From Terriglobia bacterium (lineage in GTDB: Bacteria > Acidobacteriota > Terriglobia > UBA7540): a DNA stretch of 5,524 nucleotides. The notes beneath the pieces are model-generated. The model was not told the origin of the DNA and did not search any database. It saw only the letters and a list, made by a program, of their open reading frames with translations. Every line of letters begins with the position of its first letter. The first letter of the stretch is position 1. The DNA lies in assembly GCA_020072905.1 (NCBI GenBank), contig JAIQGB010000301.1:1-5524 (forward strand), in the 5' to 3' direction. A program made the position numbers and the translations under genes. Below are positions 1-5,524 of the stretch, piece by piece.

Positions 1-627
1 GACGCCCTTCGGTCCATGCAGCTTGTGGGCCGAGAGTGAAAGCAGATCGACTCCCAGCTTTTCCACGTCCACCGGGATCTTGCCGACTGACTGCACGGCG
101 TCCGTGTGGAAGTAGACATCGTGCTCGCGTGTGATGCGGCCGATCTCCTCCAGCGGCTGGATGGTGCCGAGTTCGTTGTTGGCGTGCATGACGGACACGA
201 GCACGGTCTCGGGCCGGATGGCGCGCTCGACATCCGCCGGATCGACGACGCCGTTCGGGCCGACGCGCACGTACGTGACCTGCACTCCCTTCTTCTCGAG
301 AGCCTGGGCAGTGTGCAACACGGCGTGATGCTCGATCGCTGTGGTGACGAGGTGCTTGGTCGCGGAGCGCGCGGCCTCGACGATGCCCACCAGTGCCGTG
401 TTGTCGGCCTCCGTGCCGCCGCTGGTGAAGACAATCTCGCTCGGCCGGGCGTGGAGGAGCCGCGCCACCTGCTCGCGCGCCGTTTCCATGGCAGCTTTGG
501 CGCGCTGGCCGTACCAGTGAATCGACGAGGCGTTGCCGTAGTCCTCGAGCCAAAAGGGCTTCATCGCCTCATACACTTCGGGCGCAAGCGCCGTCGTCGC
601 GTTGTTATCGAGGTAGACTCTGCGCAT
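1..627 (-). CDS. Cysteine desulfurase, group I NifS/IscS type (partial, N-terminal 209 residues)
   Basis: PLP-dependent enzyme that takes sulfur from L-cysteine as an enzyme persulfide, releasing alanine, for Fe-S clusters and tRNA thiolation in the cytosol. The reverse strand is open from ATG at 627 to the window edge: 209 codons, about half of the usual 380-400. Seen: the start MRRVYLDNNATT, the cofactor loop TSGGTEADN (68-76), EHHAVL with H100 (IscS H104), NNELGTIQ (150-157), HTDAVQSVGK with D176 and Q179 (IscS D180 and Q183), and SLSAHKLHGPKG with the Schiff-base lysine K202 (IscS K206). The 26-residue D-to-K spacing equals that of IscS. The active-site cysteine lies beyond the edge, so NifS and IscS cannot be separated; the SxHKxxGPKG style favours group I over SufS. 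The ATG is the natural start because the conserved VYLDNNATT begins four residues later; the Shine-Dalgarno is poor (GGTAAAG). It is divergent from the GH116 gene. Confidence 0.95.
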   Translation of the reverse strand, partial: MRRVYLDNNATTALAPEVYEAMKPFWLEDYGNASSIHWYGQRAKAAMETAREQVARLLHARPSEIVFTSGGTEADNTALVGIVEAARSATKHLVTTAIEHHAVLHTAQALEKKGVQVTYVRVGPNGVVDPADVERAIRPETVLVSVMHANNELGTIQPLEEIGRITREHDVYFHTDAVQSVGKIPVDVEKLGVDLLSLSAHKLHGPKGV

Positions 628-686
628 GGTGACGCTTTACCGTGGGTCGACCCGTGTGTGCCCGGACCTTCTAGCCCCGCTATTCA

Positions 687-715
687 AGCCTAGACGACGG
701 CGTTCAAGATGTCAA
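687..715 (-). promoter_or_regulatory. Putative sigma70-type promoter for the cysteine desulfurase gene
   Basis: Read on the minus strand there is a perfect -35 box TTGACA (715-710), a 17-base spacer and a -10 box TAGGCT (692-687; 3/6 to TATAAT but keeping the most conserved T, A and final T). The predicted start near 680 gives a leader of about 50 bases before the ATG at 627. The weak -10 suggests modest strength or an activator. Assigned by eye. Confidence 0.5.
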
Positions 716-736
716 ACTGGGGCTGCTCAATGGGGC

Positions 737-760
737 GAGAAGGAAGCTTCTTGCCTTCTC
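737..760. repeat. Inverted repeat overlapping the GH116 -35 box, candidate operator
   Basis: GAGAAGG (737-743) and CCTTCTC (754-760) are perfect 7-base inverted arms around a 10-base centre that itself contains the palindrome GAAGCTTC (743-750). The right arm overlaps the -35 hexamer (751-756) of the rightward promoter, a typical place for a repressor or activator site. The left arm lies about 20 bases from the leftward -35 box. It could also be chance in purine/pyrimidine-biased sequence. Confidence 0.35.
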
Positions 761-779
761 CTCTACTCTTGGGTATAAG
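751..779 (+). promoter_or_regulatory. Putative sigma70-type promoter for the GH116 gene
   Basis: -35 TTGCCT (751-756, 4/6), a 17-base spacer and -10 TATAAG (774-779, 5/6). Transcription would start near 786, about 34 bases before the ATG at 820. Because this promoter lies downstream of the in-frame ATG at 709, it supports 820 as the true start of the gene. Confidence 0.6.
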
Positions 780-805
780 GGCCGCACACCAGCGTCTTCA
801 GGTTG

Positions 806-813
806 AAAGGGGA
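806..813 (+). promoter_or_regulatory. Ribosome binding site deciding the GH116 start
   Basis: AAAGGGGA, a near-consensus Shine-Dalgarno, ends 6 bases before the ATG at 820. Together with the Tat signal directly after that ATG it fixes the start 37 codons inside the longest open frame. Confidence 0.7.
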
Positions 814-819
814 ATCCCG

Positions 820-3534
820 ATGGCCGACAAGCGAAAAGACCCGAGCTTCCGCCGCCGAGAATTTCTAAAGAGAGTTGCAGCCGGTGGAGCGCTGGCCACC
901 TCGGGACGGCTTCTGCGCGCCGCTCAGGAGCCGCCGCGGGGGGCTGAAATCTCATCGTCAGCGGAGGCGCGTTCGGCCCGCGCGCGCTTCAGCTATCCGC
1001 GCACCTTCACGGGGCGGAACCTGAAGATGATCGCGTTTCCGCTGGGCGGGATCGGCACGGGGACAGTGTCGCTGGGCGGCCGCGGCCAGCTTCGCGATTG
1101 GGAAATCTTCAACCGGCCCGACAAAGGGAATTCGCCGGACTATTGCTTCGCCGCTATCTGGGCGCAGGCGAAGGGACGTAAGCCCGTGGCGCGCGTGCTC
1201 GAAGCGCGTCTCGAACCGCCCTACGAAGGCGAGTCCGGCCTGGGTGCGAGCAACGTGCCCGGCCTGCCGCGCCTCGCCAGCGCCACCTTCACCGGCGCCT
1301 ATCCCTTTGCGCGGATCGAGTTCAGCGACGCGAAGCTGCCGGTCAAGGTCAGGCTTGAGGCCTTCAATCCTCTCGTCCCTCTCGACGTCGAGGCTTCCGG
1401 CCTGCCCGTGGCGCTGCTTCGCTACACGGTACACAATCCGGGCGCAGCGCCGGCAAAAGTGGGCATCGCTTACAGCCTGCAAAATCCCGTGGGCAAGGAA
1501 GGAAAGCAGGCCGCGTTTCGCGAAGATAAAGGTGTTTCCGGACTCTTCATGACCGATCTCCTGGCGGACCCGTCTGCTCCGCTCAGCGGCTCGGTGGTTT
1601 TGGGAGTGCTCGGGGCGCCCGAGGGAAGCGTCAGCTATCTGCGCGGCTGGAAACGCGCTCAGTGGTGGGACGGCGCGTTGACGTTCTGGGACGACTTCAG
1701 CGCCGATGGCGCGCTTTCGAGCGATGCCCCGGCAGTGAACCCGGTCGGGTCAGTCGCAGTTACGCAGACCATCCCGGCAGGTGGCGAGGCGTCGGTTACC
1801 TTTTTCCTCGCCTGGCATTTCCCCAATCGGGCGCCCGAGCGCTGCGGCTGGCAGGCACCAGAAGGGCAAGAGAAGACGGTGGTGGGCAATGCTTACACCC
1901 AGCGCTTTTCGGACGCGTGGGAGGTCGCCCGGCATCTCGCCCGGGAGTTGCCCGTACTCGAATCGCGGACACGCCAGTTCGCGGCGGCGGTCGAAGCCTC
2001 GACGCTTCCAGCGCCCGTGCTTGACGCAGCGCTCAGCAATCTCTCCACCTTGCGCACAAACACAGCCTTTCTGACCGGTGACGGCGAGTTCCACGGCTTC
2101 GAGGGTTGCAACGACCAGCGCGGTTGCTGCCACGGCAACTGCACACACGTTTGGAATTACGAGCAAGCCACAGCTTTTGTGTTTCCGTCGCTGGCGCACT
2201 CGGTCCGCGAATCGGAGTTCCTGCGCAACACCGAAGAAAACGGATTGATGGGTTTCCGGTCCTATCTACCCGACGGCCTCGAGATTTGGAAAGCTGCGGC
2301 CGCCGACGGCCAGATGGGCTGCTTGATGAAGCTCTATCGCGACTGGCAGCTTTCGGGAGACACCGATTGGCTACGGAAGATCTGGCCGCAAGCCAAGAAG
2401 GCACTGGAATTCGCCTGGACCCAGGGCGGCTGGGACGCCGATCGCGACGGCGTGGCGGAAGGCGTTCAGCACAACACCTACGACGTCGAGTTTTACGGAC
2501 CCAACCCCCTGTGCGGCGTGTGGTACCTCGGTGCACTGCGGGCTGGAGAAGCGATGGCCCGTGCTCTTGGTGATGCGGAGTCGGCCGGCGAATATCGTCG
2601 CGTGTTCGAGAGCGGGAAGGAGTGGATCGACGCGAACTTGTTCAACGGTGAGTATTACATTCAGAAGGTGGTGGGCCGCGCCGCCGATGAAGTCGCCCCC
2701 GGCCTGCGCGTGGGAATGGGTGGCGCTGACCCTCTCCAGCCGGACTACCAAATGGGTGAGGCCTGCTTGGTCGATCAGTTGCTGGGCCAATACATGGCGC
2801 ATATCGCGGACCTCGGCTATCTGCTCGACAAAGAACACGTTCGCAAGACGCTCAAGTCGATCTACCGTAACAACTACAAGTCCGATTTGAGCGAGCACGA
2901 AGCGGTGCAGCGCATTTACGCCCTCAACGATGAAGGCGGCGTACTCGTGGCAAGCTATCCTTCCGGCAAGCGTCCCGAGATTCCGTTCCCGTACTTCGCC
3001 GAGGTCTGGACGGGACTGGAATATCAGTTCGCCGCTCACTTAATCTTTGAAGACATGCTTGACGAGGCGTTGACGGTTATCGAAAGCACGCGTCGCCGCC
3101 ACGACGGCGAGCGCCGCAATCCCTGGAACGAGCCGGAGTGCGGCCACCATTACGCGCGCGCCATGTCGAGCTGGGCGCTCATCGTCGCGCTCAACGGCTT
3201 CCACTACTCGGGGCCGGAACGCCGGCTAACGCTCACGCCGCGGGTGAAAGGGGGGAACCTGCGCTCATTCTGGACGGTGCCTGAGGGCTGGGGGACGTTC
3301 TCGCACACCAATTCGCCGGCGAGCCTGCGCGTGGAAGTGCGCGCGGTGGAGGGTTCACTCGTTCTGCGGCGTCTGGTCCTCGCGGGCAACGGCAAGGCCA
3401 CAGCCGCCGCGAAGCTGGGCAAGGAGTCGCTTGCGGTGACAGCCGGTGAAGAAGGAAACCGCCAGGTCGTTGTTTTCGCTCAGCAAGTGCGTGTGGCGCC
3501 GAACCAGCCGCTTACCGTCAGCCTGCGGGCCTAA
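820..3534 (+). CDS. Tat-exported GH116 beta-glycosidase (GBA2/DUF608-like)
   Basis: 904-residue retaining glycosidase of family GH116, the family of human non-lysosomal glucosylceramidase GBA2 and archaeal SSO1353 (beta-gluco/xylosidase). The substrate is probably a beta-glucoside, beta-xyloside or beta-glucosaminide; the sequence does not decide which. Seen: a Tat motif RRREFLK (11-17), a short weakly hydrophobic segment, then AAQ near 34-36 as possible cleavage point, so periplasmic or secreted. The N-terminal beta-sandwich (GH116N) spans about 57-385, with FPLGGIGTG at 73-81 and FFLAWHFPN at 328-336. The alpha/alpha-barrel DUF608 domain spans about 410-800. E428 in HGFEG fits the nucleophile and D555 in HNTYDVEFY the acid/base. 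Their spacing of 127 equals the E335-D462 spacing I recall for SSO1353. E771 and R780 in NPWNEPECGHHYAR match the sugar-binding pair of TxGH116. A beta-rich tail of about 100 residues follows. The frame is open upstream to 709, but promoter, Shine-Dalgarno and Tat signal choose 820. It appears complete and monocistronic. Confidence 0.93.
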   Translation: MADKRKDPSFRRREFLKRVAAGGALATSGRLLRAAQEPPRGAEISSSAEARSARARFSYPRTFTGRNLKMIAFPLGGIGTGTVSLGGRGQLRDWEIFNRPDKGNSPDYCFAAIWAQAKGRKPVARVLEARLEPPYEGESGLGASNVPGLPRLASATFTGAYPFARIEFSDAKLPVKVRLEAFNPLVPLDVEASGLPVALLRYTVHNPGAAPAKVGIAYSLQNPVGKEGKQAAFREDKGVSGLFMTDLLADPSAPLSGSVVLGVLGAPEGSVSYLRGWKRAQWWDGALTFWDDFSADGALSSDAPAVNPVGSVAVTQTIPAGGEASVTFFLAWHFPNRAPERCGWQAPEGQEKTVVGNAYTQRFSDAWEVARHLARELPVLESRTRQFAAAVEASTLPAPVLDAALSNLSTLRTNTAFLTGDGEFHGFEGCNDQRGCCHGNCTHVWNYEQATAFVFPSLAHSVRESEFLRNTEENGLMGFRSYLPDGLEIWKAAAADGQMGCLMKLYRDWQLSGDTDWLRKIWPQAKKALEFAWTQGGWDADRDGVAEGVQHNTYDVEFYGPNPLCGVWYLGALRAGEAMARALGDAESAGEYRRVFESGKEWIDANLFNGEYYIQKVVGRAADEVAPGLRVGMGGADPLQPDYQMGEACLVDQLLGQYMAHIADLGYLLDKEHVRKTLKSIYRNNYKSDLSEHEAVQRIYALNDEGGVLVASYPSGKRPEIPFPYFAEVWTGLEYQFAAHLIFEDMLDEALTVIESTRRRHDGERRNPWNEPECGHHYARAMSSWALIVALNGFHYSGPERRLTLTPRVKGGNLRSFWTVPEGWGTFSHTNSPASLRVEVRAVEGSLVLRRLVLAGNGKATAAAKLGKESLAVTAGEEGNRQVVVFAQQVRVAPNQPLTVSLRA

Positions 3535-3591
3535 TCCCCAGACCCGTGGTTCCCGGCGACCTTATCCCGCGCGGGGCGGCACCCGGGCCTG

Positions 3592-3621
3592 TTGCGGCAC
3601 GACGAGGGCCCATGCTATCTT
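3592..3621 (+). promoter_or_regulatory. Possible promoter for tRNA-Gly
   Basis: TTGCGG (3592-3597, 3/6), an 18-base spacer and TATCTT (3616-3621, 4/6) would start transcription near 3628, about 14 bases before the mature tRNA 5' end. The position is right for a tRNA promoter but both boxes are imperfect. Read-through from the GH116 gene is also possible, as no convincing intrinsic terminator lies in 3535-3591. Confidence 0.4.
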
Positions 3622-3641
3622 CATCTCGTAAGGGTTCCCCT

Positions 3642-3719
<78 letters not shown>

Positions 3720-3736
3720 TCACTTCTTTATCACCG

Positions 3737-3770
3737 GGGTTGTCTACACTCAGGGGCGTAGAGCACACCC
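3737..3770. terminator. Hairpin between convergent tRNA-Gly and sugar porter genes
   Basis: Arms GGGT-TG-TCTAC (3737-3747) and GTAGA-G-CA-C-ACCC (3758-3770) can form 11 pairs with two single-base bulges around a 10-base loop. It sits in the 63-base gap between the converging tRNA and porter genes, where a bidirectional terminator is expected. There is no T tract on either side, so it is not a classical intrinsic terminator. Confidence 0.35.
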
Positions 3771-3779
3771 AGAATGCCC

Positions 3780-5162
3780 TTACACCGTTTTCCCGCTAAA
3801 GTGATGCCAATAGCGCTCGATGTCTTCCAGCGAGCGGCCTTTGGTCTCCGGGACGAACAGAAGGCAGAAGAAGAACGCCGCGACGCAGATGGCTGCAAAA
3901 ATCCAGAACGTGCCTGCCCGGCCGGCGGCATGGATCAGCGAGAGGAAGGTTCCCGCTACTAGCCAGTTGGCTCCCCATACGCAAAGGGTGGCAATTGACA
4001 TCGCTTTGCCGCGAATCTTCGTGGGATAGATTTCCGAGATCAGCAGCCACACGACCGGCCCAAGGCCGATTCCGAAGGACACGATGTAAGCGATGACCTC
4101 GTAGAACACCACGGAACTCGCGGAGTCGGTGTGGAAGGCAATGCCCACCAGAGTTAGTGACACGGCCATGCCCAGCGTTCCGAGCAAGAGCAGAAAACGC
4201 CGGCCCAGGCGGTCGACTAACAGGATCGAAACGACGGTGACAAGCACGTTGGCGACGCCGATGATGGCCGCGGCGAGAATCGCGGCCTTGTCCGAGGAAT
4301 AGCCGGACATGCGGAGGATGGCCGGCGAATAGTAGATGATGGTGTTGATACCCGTAATCTGTTGAAAGATGGCGAGACCAATCCCCACCAGCACGGCAAC
4401 GCGGAAGCCGGGCTGGAACAACATGCCGAAACCTCCCCTCTCTTCCCGCAGAACCTGTTCGACGTCTTGCAGTTCGGCTTCGGCCTCAGCGCCCCGTCCC
4501 AATCTGTGGAAGTTTTCCAGGGCACGCTCACGAAAACCGGCCCGCGCCAGCCAGCGGGGGCTTTCCGGGAGAAAGATCATGCCGATGAGCAGGACGAGGG
4601 AAGGGAAGACAGCGCTGATGAACATCCAGCGCCAATTCTGGGAGGAGGCTAGGGCATAGTCGACAAAATAGGCGACCATGATGCCGACCGTGATGGCGAG
4701 CTGGTTGAGCGAGACGAGCGCACCGCGAATACGCGCCGGAGACATCTCCGCCAGGTAGAGGGGAGTAACCAGCGAGGCGATGCCGATGCAGATTCCCACA
4801 AAGAATCGGGCGATGGCGAAAGTTGTCAGACCCGGTGCCAAACCGCTGAGGACCGCAAATACGCCGAAGCCAATGCCCGTGATGATCAGCACGGTGCGGC
4901 GTCCCCACCGATCGGTCAGGTAGCCGGCCAGGCCAGAGCCGACCAGGGCTCCCGCCAGGGCGATGCCCACGGCAAATTCGAGTTGCTTGTCCGAAATGTT
5001 GAAGTCGGTCTTGAGGAAGAGCATGGCGCCCGAAATCACGCTGGTGTCGTATCCAAAAAGCAATCCGCCCAGCGCCGCCACCGCGGCAGTCAGAAGCACT
5101 GTGGGAGACAGCTTGCTCCCCGGGAGTGCGGTAGAACTTGGAATGGAAGGTCCTTCTCTCAT
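3780..5162 (-). CDS. MFS sugar porter (sugar/H+ symporter, XylE/GalP/AraE type)
   Basis: 460-residue inner-membrane transporter of the sugar porter family, full length, with 12 predicted helices (first about 21-46, last about 416-437) and a cytoplasmic loop of about 50 residues after helix 6. Family signatures seen: GGLLFGYDTSVISG (32-45), DRWGRR (84-89), PESPRWL (199-205), QQITGINTIIYYSP (267-280), DRLGRR (317-322), GPVVWLLISEIYP (368-380), PETKGRS (438-444). Aligned to E. coli XylE, D39 and R119 match the proton-coupling pair D27 and R133, and Q154, Q267, Q268, N273, W372 and W396 match sugar-contacting Q168, Q288, Q289, N294, W392 and W416. This supports H+-driven uptake of a hexose or pentose; which sugar cannot be told. 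It starts at the ATG at 5162 behind a good Shine-Dalgarno and follows the GH2 fragment on the same strand after a gap of about 220 bases that carries the tRNA remnant. I see no strong own promoter. It is bracketed by the tRNA-Gly 3'-end repeats. Confidence 0.95.
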   Translation of the reverse strand: MREGPSIPSSTALPGSKLSPTVLLTAAVAALGGLLFGYDTSVISGAMLFLKTDFNISDKQLEFAVGIALAGALVGSGLAGYLTDRWGRRTVLIITGIGFGVFAVLSGLAPGLTTFAIARFFVGICIGIASLVTPLYLAEMSPARIRGALVSLNQLAITVGIMVAYFVDYALASSQNWRWMFISAVFPSLVLLIGMIFLPESPRWLARAGFRERALENFHRLGRGAEAEAELQDVEQVLREERGGFGMLFQPGFRVAVLVGIGLAIFQQITGINTIIYYSPAILRMSGYSSDKAAILAAAIIGVANVLVTVVSILLVDRLGRRFLLLLGTLGMAVSLTLVGIAFHTDSASSVVFYEVIAYIVSFGIGLGPVVWLLISEIYPTKIRGKAMSIATLCVWGANWLVAGTFLSLIHAAGRAGTFWIFAAICVAAFFFCLLFVPETKGRSLEDIERYWHHFSGKTV

Positions 5163-5166
5163 CTTG

Positions 5167-5176
5167 TCCTTTCTCC
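5167..5176 (-). promoter_or_regulatory. Ribosome binding site of the sugar porter gene
   Basis: On the minus strand GGAGAAAGGA lies just before the ATG at 5162. It offers AAAGGA at 4 bases and GGAG at 10 bases spacing, so translation initiation at this ATG is well supported. Confidence 0.65.
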
Positions 5177-5212
5177 CGCGGCCGGGTGGCGGGAAATGCT
5201 GCGCTCAGGCTG

Positions 5213-5241
5213 GAGGTCGATTCCGGTCCCCCGCTCCATCC
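5213..5241 (+). repeat. Direct repeat copy B: tRNA-Gly 3' fragment or decayed tRNA pseudogene
   Basis: Imperfect second copy of the 3' end of tRNA-Gly(CCC), same orientation, 1522 bases from copy A. The exact core is 5226-5241 (GTCCCCCGCTCCATCC), covering the acceptor 3' strand, discriminator T, CCA and three flanking bases; TCAC follows in both copies with two extra C here. Upstream, GCTGGAGGTCG (5209-5219) matches the tRNA segment 3679-3689 at 10 of 11, so the copy can also be read as the tRNA with 8 bases (3690-3697) lost. No matching GCGGGGG acceptor 5' strand is present, so it cannot make a working tRNA. Antisense translation gives MERGTGI from both copies. Best read as an att-like scar or a tRNA duplication remnant. 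Confidence 0.6.
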
Positions 5242-5333
5242 CCTCACAGATTCGTTTCGCCTCGGATGACCTGCACCATGCCGTTCGATAGAGAATCTCG
5301 GTCGGGCCACGGCTGGCTTGTTTGGACATGGAG

Positions 5334-5353
5334 GCCTGCCGCGGGCTTTTCTT
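5334..5353 (+). terminator. Short GC hairpin followed by T-rich tract
   Basis: GCCTG (5334-5338), loop CCG, CGGGC (5342-5346), then TTTTCTT. It has the form of an intrinsic terminator on the plus strand, but the stem is only 5 pairs including one G-T. No plus-strand gene ends here; the only plus-strand object upstream is the tRNA remnant about 95 bases away. It may block antisense transcription into the GH2 gene or be chance. Confidence 0.3.
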
Positions 5354-5382
5354 AAGGCAGAAGCGCACGCAGGACGAAAGTC

Positions 5383-5524
5383 CTACTTCCCCGTTACCTC
5401 CCCGACGTTGAAGCCCTCCACCACGACGCTCGGCTTTTCGCCACGCGTGTCGGCGTTCTCGAGCCCGACGCGAATCGTCCGCCGCTCGCCGGGCATCAGC
5501 GATACATAGTTGTCGCTATAGAGC
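5383..5524 (-). CDS. C-terminal end of a GH2-type glycosidase (exo-beta-glucosaminidase/mannosidase-like), partial
   Basis: Only the last 46 codons and the TAG stop (5385-5383) are inside the window; the frame is open to the right edge. The peptide begins LYSDNYVSLMPGERRTIRV and ends VVVEGFNVGEVTGK. The pattern SDNYxxLxPGExRTI followed by a closing GxNV strand is what I know from the C-terminal Ig-like domain of GH2 exo-beta-D-glucosaminidases and beta-mannosidases. This is family recognition from a short tail, so substrate and even family are provisional; another secreted enzyme with an Ig-like tail is the main alternative. A small hairpin (AGGAC, loop of 4, GTCCT; 5371-5384) overlaps the stop codon and has no T tract. 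It lies upstream of the sugar porter on the same strand, about 220 bases away. Confidence 0.6.
   Translation of the reverse strand, partial: LYSDNYVSLMPGERRTIRVGLENADTRGEKPSVVVEGFNVGEVTGK

Noticed and set aside
106..693. 195-codon plus-strand open frame
   Set aside because: It is the antisense shadow of the cysteine desulfurase, whose reverse-strand translation shows every family motif. The shadow protein has no recognisable domain.
709..819. Upstream ATG giving a 37-residue N-terminal extension of the GH116 protein
   Set aside because: The best promoter (751-779) and Shine-Dalgarno (806-813) lie inside it, and it would push the Tat signal 37 residues away from the N-terminus.
2371..3039. 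222-codon minus-strand frame inside the GH116 gene
   Set aside because: It is a GC-rich codon-phase shadow antisense to the catalytic domain, with no recognisable domain.
3552..3587. Nested GC hairpin (CCCGG/CCGGG around palindrome CCCGCGCGGG) after the GH116 stop
   Set aside because: The inner stem is short, the arms are far apart and no T tract follows, so I do not call it a terminator; GC-rich sequence produces such pairings by chance.
4528..5310. 260-codon minus-strand frame overlapping the sugar porter
   Set aside because: It is an alternative frame of the porter gene; the product is Arg/Pro/His-rich with no membrane helices, whereas the other frame gives a full MFS protein.
5159..5368. 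69-codon minus-strand frame overlapping the porter start
   Set aside because: It contains MERGTGI because it crosses the tRNA-like remnant in antisense; it is not a gene, though it corroborates the tRNA homology.

Overview
The window is GC-rich and gene-dense. It looks like a chromosomal segment of a free-living carbohydrate-degrading bacterium, plausibly Acidobacteriota or a similar soil lineage. That guess is an inference from the Tat-exported GH116 enzyme, the sugar porter, the GH2 fragment and the GC-rich codons; no taxonomic marker proves it.

Layout from left to right. Positions 1-627 (minus) hold the N-terminal half of a group I (NifS/IscS-type) cysteine desulfurase, cut by the window edge. 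Positions 628-819 are a divergent intergenic region with a convincing sigma70-type promoter for each direction and an inverted repeat overlapping the rightward -35 box. Positions 820-3534 (plus) encode a complete Tat-signal-bearing GH116 (GBA2/DUF608-like) beta-glycosidase with both catalytic residues recognisable. Next comes tRNA-Gly(CCC) at 3642-3716 (plus) with an encoded CCA. Positions 3780-5162 (minus) encode a complete 12-helix MFS sugar porter with intact proton-coupling and sugar-binding residues. Positions 5383-5524 (minus) are the last 46 codons of what is probably a GH2 exo-beta-glucosaminidase/mannosidase-type enzyme.

The least ordinary feature is a second, imperfect copy of the tRNA-Gly 3' end at about 5213-5241, in the same orientation as the real tRNA. 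The two copies share 16 identical bases covering the acceptor 3' strand, CCA and three bases beyond, within a 25/29 match. They bracket exactly the sugar porter gene. This is the geometry left by integration at a tRNA 3' end, or by duplication and decay of the tRNA. No integrase is visible, so this is at most a relic islet of about 1.5 kb.

Functionally, the right three-quarters reads as sugar scavenging. An exported GH116 enzyme, and probably a GH2 enzyme, would release monosaccharides from beta-linked glycans or glycosides, and the H+-coupled porter would import them. The cysteine desulfurase is a housekeeping Fe-S/thio-modification gene with its own promoter. I found no CRISPR array, insertion sequence, toxin-antitoxin pair or clear candidate for a new defence or biosynthetic system.
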